From assembly GCA_910574455.1 (NCBI GenBank), contig CAJSYZ010000011.1, positions 2,046,001 to 2,110,000 of the forward strand: DNA of 64,000 nucleotides, written 5' to 3'. The notes beneath the pieces were generated by a model that was not told the origin of the DNA, ran no database searches, and saw only the letters and a list, made by a program, of their open reading frames with translations. Shown here piece after piece: positions 1 to 11,315 of this stretch (the stretch's first letter is position 1; every line of letters begins with the position of its first letter). The DNA is from Trichaptum fuscoviolaceum (taxonomy: Eukaryota; Basidiomycota; Agaricomycetes; Hymenochaetales; Trichaptaceae). The position numbers were made by a program, and so were the translations under genes.

Positions 1-945
1 GCATCTAGTATTCCAGTACAGCAGATCATGCAAGTGAGAACTTGAAGATGGTTGATCTTGAACAACAGAATGATAACTTACACTCTTTTTGTGCCGCTGA
101 TAGCTCGTCAGCTGCCCAGTCACTCATTGTGACCTCACTACTCTTCTTGACGTTCAGCCTCAATACTTCTCCCACTATTTTTTCGAGCTTGACAGTCGGA
201 GTCGGATGCTGGAACCAGAGACGAGGGTTTAAGAGCAGTTGGGACCAGGTCGGGTTTTTGGGCCAGACTTCCGGGTAGACAACGCGTGCCCAATCTGTCA
301 GATCGACACAGGAGCGCACAGAGGTGCGAAACTTGCGCTTTATACGCACTGCGTCACCTGCCATTTCTTCTGTTAGGCCACCTCGCAGGAGAAAAGATAA
401 GTTATTCATACCGTTGATTCCTGCGGAAATTTTCATGACTGTACCATCCCCAAGGAGTTGCGCCAACGTAGGGGGAAGGTCAGTAAGAGTATGCGTCCTG
501 ACTAGATAAATGTGGTGTTGAACTGCGAGTTGGATGAGGTCCATGCGATGATTGGGCCCTTCTCCGCCACTTGCCCACTCGATGTCGATCGAGACAAATC
601 TACTAGCTGGTACCTGTGGCAATGATGCATATATTGCAGTCACTGCATTGTCCACATCCAAGCCCGTGCGACACTGTATCGGAACTATATTATGGAGCCT
701 ATATTGATGTAATTCGGAGAGAGGTGTTGGTGGTACCCCAAGAAGATCAAGAAACGTTTGCAGTTTCTTGTGTATCTAGCAACAAGTCAGTGTACAGATC
801 TTGATATGAATGAAACAAGTACCTTCGTTTGAGCCCTTGCTGTCCACCGTTGAACGAGCTGAAAGCGGAGGACGGTGCGGAGGTGCAGGCGTGCGTAATC
901 AAGGGAGAGGAGGATGAGAAGGATAGTACGAAGATTTGAGAACAT
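1..945 (-). CDS. 3'-5' exonuclease domain protein (DEDD, WRN-exo-like), 3' part cut by window edge
   Basis: Spliced by eye: exon 1 945-823 (ATG at 945, hydrophobic N-terminus MFSNLRTILLILLSL), intron 822-767, exon 2 766-82, intron 81-5, exon 3 from 4 leftwards out of the window. The first intron joins codon to codon and exon 2 stays open through KLQTFLDLLGVPPTP into the nuclease domain. DEDD signatures are visible: SIDIEWASGG (Asp and Glu), CVDLTDWARV (second Asp) and SDWAADELSAAQKE. Splicing the 81-5 intron adds Tyr-Ala exactly where the family has a QxxYAA motif. The family (RNase D/WRN exonuclease) removes nucleotides from 3' ends using two metal ions. The hydrophobic start could be a membrane anchor or organelle signal. 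The C-terminus is missing. Identity of the domain is fairly sure; the substrate is unknown. Confidence 0.75.
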
Positions 946-1944
946 GATTCACGGTGGAATGGCTTGATGATGATCTTGGGGACAATACCCGCTCCCCTTC
1001 ACACTTATACAAAGTAGTTGAAGTCAGTTTTCTGATTTCCCATTCTTCTAGAAAGAGAGAGGGAGCTATTAGTGCTTTGTACTATGACTCGGATAAACCG
1101 CAAGTTGAACTGATAGTAGGAGATGACAAATGATTTCTTCCGGATGACTTGATTATAAGGCTTCTTTTCATTTTAAGCACAAACGAACAAGAAAATGAGT
1201 CATGTTAACTCCGAAGAAGTCGGGAGGATTACAACCCACTGCACAAGAAGCTGCTCCATCAGCTCTAGAAGGATTTCGAAGAAAGCCATGAGTAACTCAC
1301 CATACAACAGTCATCCCTGTACACAACCCGAAAACTTGAACTAGAACCGTGCCAAAATGGGAAATGGGCCAACTTGAATGCATCCCAACCCGCTTCGGAA
1401 GGAGTAATTTGCATGAAGGCGCGTTTCTCGTCCTCGGAGCTGAGGGAATTGCACTGTCGGCCGATGATGGACTCATACTGCACATTGAAACCGAGTGTTC
1501 TCCGTTTAGGCGGCAATGGTGGCGGGGCAGAGGTGTTTGGCAAGGAATGGGGACACGACAAGTTGACAACAACTTGGATGATGTCGAAAATGCAGTTATA
1601 TTTTTCCCTTTGCGGCATTTGCAAATTGAGTTGTGAGTCGCTTTGTCGACCTTTGTGCATGCAAGCGGAATATTGGGATGCATCAAACTGCCCGGTGATA
1701 CATAGCCCCGTATATACGAATCCGACCGCGCAACTTTGCAACCTTCCCTCTCCAGCATCCTTCCCATGTTTTTGGGCTCTTTACGCCGCTCAGGCCAGGC
1801 GAACTTAGGATTAGATGTCGATTGAGCAGGGATCCCTGAAGTGAGAGTAGACGGTAGGGATAGAGACTCGTCCCGACTGACTGCTCAGCGCGAGTCCTGT
1901 GGCCGCTTATTGTTGAGCTTGAGATGGTCGAGGAAAAGAGGAAC
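946..1944. other. Intergenic region without recognisable gene
   Basis: Several open frames overlap on both strands between about 1265 and 1808. None has a domain I recognise, a convincing splice pattern or a consistent start. I see nothing functional here beyond the likely upstream region of the exonuclease gene (just right of 945). Confidence 0.5.
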
Positions 1945-2245
1945 GATGGAACGAGAAGAAGCTGACGCGGCCATCGTTCCTTCTGGTGACAAGAAAGTTG
2001 GAGTCATACTGGAAAGTTGTCACTGATGAGTCGGGGATACAGGAATGTGAAGAAAATCATACCCATTTGCAGATTCCATACGCGAACGGATGTGTCCAAT
2101 CCCCCTACCCCCACCCCAAGAAAAGAAGACAATATAATTTTCGGCGTAAATCTTATGCAGATGTTCTCGGAGAACGTATAGACATTCCCCGTGCCGATGC
2201 TCCAAAGCTGAAGAAGCCCGTGAGTATTATGATTCAAAAATTAAA
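1945..2245 (-). pseudogene. WD40-repeat (Cdc4/Fbw7-like) gene relic
   Basis: Read on the minus strand, pieces of consecutive WD40 blades appear in shifting frames: LLQLWSIGTG, then one frame over GECLYVLREHLHKIYA, then one frame over GLDTSVRVWNLQ, then SSVTTFQYDSNFLVT followed by NDGRVSFF. These match the order and wording of the last blades of F-box/WD40 proteins (TGECLYVLREH..., SLDTSVRVW..., the last blade before the C-terminus). A single missing G after WSIGTG explains the first shift. At least two frameshifts and no start or upstream blades make this a dead fragment. I found no intact parent copy in the window. Confidence 0.7.
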
Positions 2246-4089
2246 AGAACAACTTACTCGAGAAGTACAGTAGTAGCTTTCGCTCACTGATTACTGCACG
2301 CATACATCCTCTCCTCGTGCCTGTGAGGGCCGGTTCAGTAACTTGCCTCTTTGCACATCCGAAACGTCGGTGATGCGTCTCGCAATTCAAAACCTGAGAG
2401 GAGCGGACCTCGGATGCAAGTGCAGCAACCAGTTTTAATGTCCTGCTCTCTGAGCTGGTCATCAGCCACCACTGACGATGAGCTCTCTGGCATAGCCCTG
2501 TCCCTCGGAGAAGGTTCACTCATGATATATGGTGACGGATGTAACCACTCTACCATCACAAATCGCTGAAGAAGTTTGTGTTGTCAACTGTGGAGGTGGA
2601 CGCGTGCGCATGTGTGCTCGCCATTGCTTTAGTCGGTGGGGGGATACGCGTCGGCATAAATCTGCGAGAGAATCCTGGGTCAAGAATTGGGGCGCCTGCT
2701 GTGGGCGCAGTAAATTGCGTAGACGGCAGTGGTTTCGTTCCTCTGCAAAAGCGGTCGAACTCCTACCCCCTTGGTTTCCATACGAGCCTAGAGCGGCGCA
2801 CGAGTAGAAACGCGTCGACCCACAGGGAGCTAACAAAGTAAGGCGCAGACGTTTTACGCGAGCTGCGCGAGGCGTTGAAACCGATAGAACAATTTGAGCG
2901 TGCCGAGACAGGCAAAGCAGATGCGCGGCGGAAGAAAGAGGTCTATCAGAGTTGTACAAGGTCCCGCATGGTGTTGGGAGAGAATCGGGACGTGCAGGAG
3001 GAATTCGATGTTGAAAATTGGTAGAAAAGTGAAGAAGAGAATCTGCGGTGACTTGGGCGTTGGGATACAGTGGTAGTTGAGGAGGAGGCCATGACTACGT
3101 CAGTTCGCTACTGAAAAGTCACTTGAGGCCATCAACGATATTATAGAGCTTACTCATCTTGGATGATTGGTTAAAGTGTGTCTGTAAGGTGGTTCCTGCC
3201 CTAGGCTGCCAGTGCCAGTGTGTAAGATGATCCCGTGTCAACTCAACTGTACATCCTACGGCAGCGGCTGTTCCTTTTTCCGATAATTGCGTAGGATGCG
3301 ATCAATAGTGGAGGGTGCGGGCCAAGATGTAATCCTGGAGAGCAGAACGTAGTGTTAAACAGAAAATACACCAGGACGTAAGACAACCTGAGGAAGTTCT
3401 CTGTTAACGAGCCTGGTTGTATGGCATGGTGACTACGGCCAGTGTTGAGCATCTTCAATGTCCACCAAGTACTATGCCTGTGGTAGCAACAACTTGAAGT
3501 TGAAGTCGACAACTGAGTGCCAGCCTGCCAGCCTTAGTAGTGAGTGCCACAACTTCAAGTTGAACTTGAAGTCACCGTGCCAGTGACCGGCGTGCCACTG
3601 GCACTGGCAGTGGCAGTGAGCCTGAGTGACTCCGACTCAGACATCACTGGCAGAAGAATTTGCCGTCCATGTCCTCTTCATCTTGCTCCCCGGAACATTG
3701 AAGGGATGAAGTAGTGATGTTGAAGGCAACTTGAGCCAGAGGAACTTTAACACGGTGTATGTCCCCGAAATGTTAAAGTAGAAGCACAACACAAACAAGC
3801 CTTCGGGTACTACTAGTACGAGTACTAGTAGGCTAGTAGATACTCCTGGCAGCCTGGGGATGCGCTGCATCGTATGAGATGTGGTGATCAGTATTTACAA
3901 AATATCTTCAAGTTGAAGGTCATATCATCAAACAATCAAGCAAGACATAGGCGTTTTATTCAAGAAAAAGACGACACATCATTGTTTACTATTATCGGAA
4001 AGACAAAGTCGAAACATCATTGTTTATCAGGAAGACAGATAGACTCGACGAAGTTTATACCGTGACCATATACTACGGGTAGTAGTATA
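2246..4089. other. Gene-poor stretch; left margin of the palindrome-rich island
   Basis: No gene can be supported. A minus-strand frame at 2335-2559 begins MSEPSPRDRAMPESSSS after a TATATCATG context but is low in complexity and matches nothing I know. From about 3186 the short palindromic families (GCCAGTG/CACTGGC, CTTGAAGTTG, TAGTACTA, GAGCCTGAG) start, dense at 3480-3660 and 3815-3835. They continue in the gaps to about 22.8 kb. Confidence 0.5.
3480..3870. repeat. Palindromic patchwork block 1
   Basis: A dense mixture of short, mostly self-complementary words: CTTGAAGTTGAAG and its inverse CTTCAAGTTGAACTTGAAG, GCCACTGGCACTGGC, and TACTAGTACGAGTACTAG. The words are concatenated without a fixed period, so this is not a tandem satellite or a CRISPR array. 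The same words recur in the other blocks of the island. Confidence 0.75.
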
Positions 4090-6943
4090 CTAGGACAAGG
4101 GCGTCAAAGATTTGAGTCGAGATACGCCTTCGCCGGTAATCCGAAACTCAAATGGCTCTTTGTAAAGAGGATTGGAAGGATTCACAAATCCTTCCTTGGA
4201 ACTAGGAGGCTTCCGTGTTTGCTCACGCACTTCCTTTGCCCAGTCCATGCGCAGAGCCAAATAAGACTGAGGTGCCCGACCATAAGGGCCATGGTTCCCC
4301 ACTATCTTGCATATCCTTTTAAGCACGTCCTGCTGTTCATAGGTAAAGAGTGGTTCCCCCGCTGTCAGGTGCAGTACGGATGGTGCGTTTTCTATGAATT
4401 TGTAGAGAGATTCGTTGTCACCATAATAATGTCGGTCGTGGATAAGTTTATTCAAATGTTGCCTGAGTGGAGTCTCGTTCATCACCTCAAAAACGACATG
4501 TTCAGAAGACGTAATCATCTGCATCGCGTTGGAAAGGATAACAGCTTTCTCCCTGTGCGTATTTCGCCGCTTCTCCAGATGCAGGATCTTCGATAATTTT
4601 TTTCGGTCTTCGTCATTTTCCGGCCACTTTCGCACTGGCACCGGGACTTCCGTGAGATTCGCCTGCTTGACAACTTCCGCTAGTGTGTTCAAGGATAATT
4701 GGTCGAAAGAAGCTGAGACTTCCTCATAACTGCGCTGTATATCAGCTGGGAGAGCTTTTGGAGGAAAACCTTTGGCCGACGCATGGGGTATGTCCTCAGA
4801 GCCATAGTATTCGATGTCGCCCTCTTCGGCCATCTTTGCAAAGAATTCCTCGAAATAGAACTTAGGCAGGTCCTTCAGATCGAGGACACCCTCTTCTGAT
4901 GGATCAAGATTTGGGAACGGTTTGCACGTAAAGTCATCTATGCTGGCATCCCATGTGGACTCCTGCTCGTCGAGTGTGGTGGCTGGCTGTTGTGAATCCA
5001 ACTTCTTCAGCTTGCGATTGAGGATGACATACAACCTTCGATGGAATTCGAAGATAAGATAGAAGCGCACAAGAAAGAAACGGAACTTTTCGATGGATTT
5101 TGCGTCAGGCGACGGCTGCCAGGAGTTTGTGAAGGGGTATTTGGATTTAAGCTCTGCTCTCGCGCCCTCTACCAAGCTGTGCAGCTTCTTTTCGGTTTCC
5201 CTCAGCGTCTTCACGGCCCGGCCCCTCTTTTCCTCACTACACTTTGGGTCCTTTGTCGTCACCTCCACCTCCTCTGCTTTGTTTTTCGCCTTAACCGCCT
5301 CCTTGTATGTCGTATCCTCCTTGCGGAAGTCTGCTAACTTGTCTTCAATCCCTGCTAACCACTCTTCGTAGCGTGCTTTCTCTGAGGATATGAGGCTTTG
5401 AGGTAAAGCGGTGAGCAGGTCATCAAACAGATGCCTTGCAATGGGAACCTTTCCGTTCCGGCGCATGGTTGGTTGGGCAGTGAACTCAGCGTAAAGCTCG
5501 TTTACACCTCTGATGAGCCCCGCTGTCTTGACACCGCCATCACCAGTAATGTCAAAAGGGGCAACCGATTCGATCTTGAATTTGTTTGGGAAAACAATGG
5601 CAAAAGCCATATAAAGAATGTTCCTGGCGTCCTCGAAGACGTGTCATAGTTTAATACTACAAGCTGCCGCTTCGCTCTATGTGAGAACTCATGAGTTTAA
5701 TTTGTTTTGCAATAGCTTTCAAGATGACTTACCGATTCAGCTGCTACGGCAATGATTTGAAGCTCGCGTATCATGACAGCGAACGATGCTATAGTCCGCG
5801 TCAAAAGGTCGTCTTTGGAGCGGTCCGCCTTCCGTTCAGCATCCAATGTCTGGTCCGCCTTCCGTTCAGCATCCAATGTCTCCATACGAGCCAGCTTTTC
5901 GTTCATTTGATGCACCTTGTCGGTGGTGCTTCGAATCATATCAAATTGACTGTCAAGCCTTTTGCTAACATTAGCTGCCATGGCGGAGTGTAGCGCATGG
6001 ATGCCCTCCTCAGCTGCAGCCCTCGCAAGCATCGGGTAATTCAGGGTTGCCTGGTCCTTTATATGTTGTATCTCGTTGGAGAGAGATTCGACTTTCTCCT
6101 CCAAGTCCTTTATTGTCTTCGAGTAAGGCGTACTGAGATCCGTGTTCTCCGATTTGGCCGCCTTTTTTTTCGTGGCTTTCAGATCTTCCTTATTTTTGTC
6201 AAGATCTTGATATCCCTCAACATTCCGCATCGCCTGATCCAGCCGTTCATCCACTTTCTTTTTTTCATCAGTATTCGCCGCCCGAGCTGCCGCTCCATGC
6301 TTGAGTTTTGTTATCACCTGGTTGAGAACTTTGGCAGTCTTGACCAGCTTTCCTCCAATGTCCGTCCATTCCTTGCCCGCTTTGTCCAAGTCGCCCCCTA
6401 TCCCATTGAGCATGGTGACTGACAAGTCGCTAGTTGGGTATAGGAAAGAGATAAGAAGCAATCTACACAGACTGGCAATGTCACTCACAGGTTCGTTTTC
6501 AAGTCTTCGACACTGTTTGACGGCTTGGAGTCCACGTCCGACCCAGGTTTTGCCACCCCACTGCCAGTGGCACCGGCACTGGCGGCCTCGCTGACAGTAG
6601 AATGGAATGTCATCAAGATGCAATTAAGCTCAGGCTGGCAACACTACTCACAATTCCAAATTGGATGTGTCTGGTTCCGCCTCAGTGGCAGACGTCAAAT
6701 TGCCACTGCCAACTCCTAGTCCGACCTCAAACTCCGATTGTGACCTCAACCCGGGCCCTGCACTTGCAAGAGACTCCGAGTCGGACATGGAGACGCCGGG
6801 CCCATTCACTGGCAGGCTGTCAAGAGAATGTCCTGGTCACATACTTTGAAGGCTGGCAACATGAATGACACTTACTTGATTGCTGATTTGCCACTGTCAT
6901 CTCGCTGTACCAACTGAATGAGAAATTCAATCCAATTCACCAT
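4090..6943 (-). CDS. Unrecognised 857-aa coiled-coil protein
   Basis: Five exons by eye: 6943-6876, 6816-6652, 6590-6489, 6429-5733 and 5631-4090. All phases agree and the total divides by three (858 codons). The last intron (5732-5632) has alternative acceptors; the chosen one joins AVAAES to DARNILYMAFAIVFP. Layout: short N-terminus, then a Ser/Gly/Glu-rich segment (about residues 25-110) written largely in the island's palindromic words, then a charged, helical, probably coiled-coil stretch (about 115-345) holding a tandem LDAERKADQT/LDAERKADRS duplication, then a roughly 510-residue C-terminal region of mixed helices with no family I recognise. An upstream in-frame ATG at 7066 is possible, but a TATAAA lies between the two. 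No signal peptide or membrane span is seen. No function is proposed; it may be cargo of the island. Confidence 0.65.
5822..5881. repeat. 30-bp perfect tandem duplication inside exon 4
   Basis: Two adjacent identical 30-bp units (5822-5851 and 5852-5881) add ten residues in frame to the coiled-coil of the 857-aa protein, giving LDAERKADQ and then LDAERKADR. Perfect identity suggests a recent slip event. Confidence 0.9.
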
Positions 6944-8717
6944 GTCTGACCGCGTCTTTATAAGCCCGGGCCACGGATGGGCTCCATTTTTGCCGGAAGA
7001 AACTATTCCTGTTTGGACTTTTTGTGAAAGAATTGAAATTACTACTAATACTAGTTTTTGAGACATGTACTACATACCAGCTCGTCTGGCTTCCTCTGGA
7101 TCCAGCAGCAGTCTGACTTCGATTGGCCCGGGAGGCTCAGGCTGAGTGCCAGTGGCTTGCTGGCCCGGGATGCCAGTGTTAACAGGTAGCAGTGGCATGT
7201 TAGCGTGAGGGACAACACTGGCAGACATTCTGAAGGGATAGTCGTTGAGTTGCTGGCTTCAAGATGATGTGGGGGGCATCATGATGGGGTCCGCTGCCAG
7301 TGGCAACTAAAAGCTATTCACCGTCGGAACGTGAACTTGAAGAAGTTGATGGAAGTCGGATACTACCGCTGCCAGCAGGCCACACCGTGACTCAGGCTGA
7401 CGGAGAGTGCCGTGAAGAGTAGTACTATATTTAAATTTAAGTACGCAGGCTAGTACTACTATGCCAGTGATACTACTACTACTAGTAGTAGGACTTCCCA
7501 GCCTCACTGGCACTGGCAGTGCCACAGCATGAGTGCACCCGCCGCAAGTAGTACTACTACCGTAACTACTAGTACTACTACTACTACTACTAGTACTTAC
7601 TAGTCGAATTTGAAGTTGATGATCTCAGCAACTTGACAGCTCGGCCGCCGCAGTTCGCTTCGGAGTCCGAGTCCTCGCCGGATAGTACTATAGTAGTACT
7701 ATACTTGTTTGTGTTTCACGGCATGATGATGCGGAGGCACCGTGATCATCATTATGATGGTACTAGAGTAGTGACGCAGCCTGCGGCTCAGGCTGAGTCG
7801 GAAGCCACCATACTCAGGCTATGCTTCCCGTACTAAGGATTTAGAACGGCTTTTTCGTCCTACAAGTAGTATGTAGTACTAGTACTAAACGGCACGGCTC
7901 GGAGCCAAACTCTCCGTCTTGCCCGGGCCCTAAATTTCCAGGATCTAGCAGAGGGGAAGGGTCTGCCAGATGGTCCGTGTCTAGGACAGTCGTCCTAAAT
8001 GCCTGCCTTGCTTACCGTACTAGTAGTAGTATCAGGTAAGATATCATAAGTACACCCTGATACCTTACCTTCAAGTTCAAAGGTAAGTTATACCGCGGGA
8101 CTCCATGGACCGGCAGAACTTCTGCTCAAGGCCGGCGGTGGACGGGTGGCTTCAACCTCCCTAAATGCTTGCCAGCCTGAGTGCCAAGCGGGGTCTTATG
8201 GGTTTCAATTTCGGGTGTCCTAAATCCTTCATCCAGTGGCGCCACTGGCAGTGATACCGTGACTCAGGCTCAGCCTGAGCCTGAGGCTGCCACTGCAGTG
8301 CCAGTGGCAGTGAGGCTACTAGTTCTGGGAGGAAGGGCACTGCGTTCCGGAATTGCGTGATAACGCTCAGGGAAATCTGCCTCCCGTGCGAACGTCTTCA
8401 AGTTGACAAATGGGGGACTCGGACTCGGAGTAAGGGACTTGCCGGCGAAGCTCGGCCCGTTTTCTACTAGTACTGTAGTATTAGTAATAACTTGAAGTTG
8501 CCCCTCAGGCTCACTGGCACTCACTGCCAGTGGCTCACTCAGGCTACTACTAGTACTAGTAATAGCCTACTACTACTAGTACTACTCAGGCTGCCGGTGG
8601 CATGCCACGGTGGCATGCCACGGTGGCGACACTTGACCTTCATTCCAACTTCACTCACTGCCAACTTGATCTTGAAGTAGCTCAGGCTCTTCGTTCAGTC
8701 ACTATCAAATCTCCAAA
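6944..8717. repeat. Palindromic patchwork block 2 (intergenic, 1.8 kb)
   Basis: Between two genes that point away from each other. It contains runs of TAG/TAC trinucleotides (7535-7605, 8545-8590), CAGTGGC/GCCACTG words (about 7145-7320, 8230-8310), CAGGCTGAG words (about 7380-7400, 8260-8300), a tandem GCATGCCACGGTG duplication near 8600-8625, and CTTGAAGTTG words. Single-copy DNA lies between them. No gene is supported. A TTATAAAG box near 6957 could serve the minus-strand gene. Confidence 0.7.
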
Positions 8718-10545
8718 ATGTCAAGTTCTGATCTCGGGGATACTCCAAGCTCTTGCTTGGACACAGACGAGGACGAGGACGGTTCAGAATCCAGCTTTGG
8801 TCTCAACACTCACAGCTCAAAGTCCGCGATCATCGAAGACGAGAGCGAATACGAAGTGTATACAAATCCTGTAGAGGTTAAGTTCGGTAGGACCACATAT
8901 TATCTATATTTCAGTGTGTGGTTTGGCTTATCTTCAATGACTTGTCAGAGGACCTACCCTTTGGTTATCGCTCGGGAGCATATATCGATAGCACGGTGGT
9001 CCAGTCAATCACCAAAAGCTTAGAGTCCAAGCTAGAGCATGCAAATCGCTTCGGGTTTTCGTCGAACGATTTCAAGGAAACACTTGTTCTGGCTGATCGG
9101 CTGGGGAGGTACTTTGATATGTCAAATCAGTATATCAGTAACCGGGTTAGGGAAGCACAGGCTCTGCAGAGGAAGACGGCTGTGATGCTAGACCAGTTTC
9201 GGATCAGTACATACCAGTACACGGACATGATCTTCAAGCTAGGTGAAGAACTAGCTATCCTGATGCGTTATACGGTAAGCTGCAAATTAAATCAAAAGCT
9301 TGAATGCACGTCTCTAACCGCTTGTTCTTATGGTAATGCGCTATAGCCCGAGGAGCCACTTGAGCTGCTTATCCGCAAGCGTGTGGAGGAATCAAGACTT
9401 GCTGTCGCCACGGCGTTCATATCTGTTCTTCCCGGCTTTTTCCCGTCAGGGAAACTCATCAATGTTTTCACTGGGGACGTCATCTGGGATAATTTCTTGT
9501 CTTGCTTAGTCGCCCGATATCATTCACACCATGCAATCGTGCGTTGGCAACGTAAATTTGAGGATGAGGAGGCCGGCAATCGATTGATACAGACAAAATC
9601 TGTCTTTTCTGCCATAAGGATCGACATCAAAGGCACAAAGCTCGAGGAAAATGTTCGTCGTGAACTCTCTGCTCAATTGAAGCACACTTTACGCCAGTCG
9701 TGGGCGTGAATCTTAAAGGCTCTACAAGCAGGCCCCGAAACCCAAGGCTTGCGCTCAAGTTCTTTCTCCCCCTACTTATTTGGTCATATAACGAGTGCAA
9801 GGATTGGATCGTCTTCCTAGACAAATGCCGTGCGGAACAATTGCCAAAGTCGCCCGTTGGTCAACTCTCAGAAGCAGAAGTCAATTGTTCTGCGACTCAG
9901 GCGACTCCGACTGTCTTTCAATCCGGAACAGCACGAGAGGCTCGGCGTCGATGGAAACGTGAACTTGAACGTGCCGGTGGAGAAGCTGCTCTAGCTGACT
10001 TTCATCGACTCATTCAGAAGTCAATGGATATTCTTGGCGTCGACTCGGCTGATGGTGGAACGTCCTCATTGGAGAATAATCGACAAATCCAGCGCGAATA
10101 CGGAAATTATTCGGTTGTTCTGCGCAGGTTCAACTGGATCAGGAAATGTTTAATCATCCTCTGTGATGATTCGCTTCTGGATCTGTTGCTCATGAATGAT
10201 GGTGCAATGCAGCGCTTCTCCAGGGAGATGGACTTTGCTAGGCTGGGCATTATCGAAGTGACTCGAGCCATTAGGCAATTTGACGATGCTGATCGCAAAG
10301 ATATAGACAAGGAAAGACTCGACAGGGCCGCCGAATTTCTCCACGAAGATATGGAACACATCGATCATGCCCTTATTCCGGCAGAGCAAATTTTTGACTC
10401 TTTACTCCTGAAGACAGTCGACGATTTACTTCGTAATTATGGTCCATTTTATTTAACAGATTATGGAATCCTATTTGCTCTTCTCGACAAATTGGATCCC
10501 ATCACGGACACCGACTCGGATGTCAATATGAGCTCGGCGATGTAA
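8718..10545 (+). CDS. Unrecognised 558-aa protein
   Basis: Model: 8718-8876, 8915-9274, 9347-9705, 9747-10545, total 559 codons. The ATG sits in TCCAAAATGTC. The 72-nt second intron is clean (GTAAGC...ATAG, TPEEPLELL at the junction). The first gap is only 38 nt (GTTAAG donor; alternatives at 8871 or 8863). The third is about 41 nt with no clear branch site, so it could be a one-base frameshift instead of an intron. The protein starts with an acidic Ser/Asp/Glu-rich stretch (LDTDEDEDGSESS) and continues as an all-helical, charged protein with a hydrophobic FISVLPGFFPSGKLI segment and an EYGNYSVVLRRF region. It ends in TDTDSDVNMSSAM. No known domain, signal peptide or catalytic motif is recognised. 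It lies in the island between patchwork blocks. Confidence 0.6.
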
Positions 10546-11315
10546 CTGGCGGTTGCATATTGGACCATTCCCCGACACGAAGTGTTCTAGGGTTCACCAG
10601 CGCGCGATTCAAGTTTAAGTTGTGGCCGTGTTAAATTTTTATTTCGTTTTACTATGTTTATGACAAAAGTCAAGGACTCGGATTGTACTAGTACTACTCA
10701 TTCTATGCCAGTGCTTACTCCCTTTTCAAGTTTAACTTAAAGCTCCTCTCGCACTATGCTGCACTATTGGTAGTTAGTACTAGTAGCAACTATGTGACAT
10801 CGTTTTCTTGATTACTACTATATACTGCAAAAAAATTATTTATTTATTCATAGCATATGCTTCAAGTTGATAGTACTACCGTGACTAGTACTACTAGTAG
10901 TCTGTGTTCAACTTGAACTTCAACTTCAAGATGGTTAAATTAGAACTTGAAGTAGTACTAGTAGTAGTAGCAGCCTGAGGCAGGTTATTGGTTCATTTCC
11001 AGTTGTTGGCAAGTTCCATGTTATTGTACACTTTTTACTTGAAGTTTTCTATGTTCATACTAGTAGTACTAGTACCAGTAGTAGTAGTACTCAGCCTGAG
11101 GCTGCCAGTGCACTGCAGCAGTGGGAAATTTTGACCACTGCCACTGACAGTGGCATCCGACATGATCCAACTTGAACTTGAAGTCTAAGATGCACCGACT
11201 AGTAACACTACAATTCTAGTATAGCTAGTACCATAATCCGTCACTGAACATTTAAATGTTATATCCTTACTTCATAAGTTTCAAGGTACTTTGTGAGCTA
11301 AATGAGGGTTTATCT
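10546..11315. repeat. Palindromic patchwork block 3
   Basis: Intergenic DNA between the 558-aa gene and the 3' end of the transposase gene. Words of the same families occur at about 10680-10800 (TACTAGTACTACT), 10860-10980 (CAACTTGAACTTCAACTTC, TAGTACTAGTAGTAG) and 11040-11180 (CAGCCTGAGGCTGCCAGTG, CCACTGACAGTGG). The rest is AT-rich. No gene seen. Confidence 0.65.

Noticed and set aside
1265..1808. Overlapping open frames of 95-158 aa on both strands
   Set aside because: No domain, no splice logic, and both strands open at once; most likely chance in slightly GC-rich DNA.
3480..3640. CRISPR-like or tandem-satellite appearance of the repeated words
   Set aside because: No constant repeat length or unique spacers, the order of words varies, and the organism is a eukaryote.
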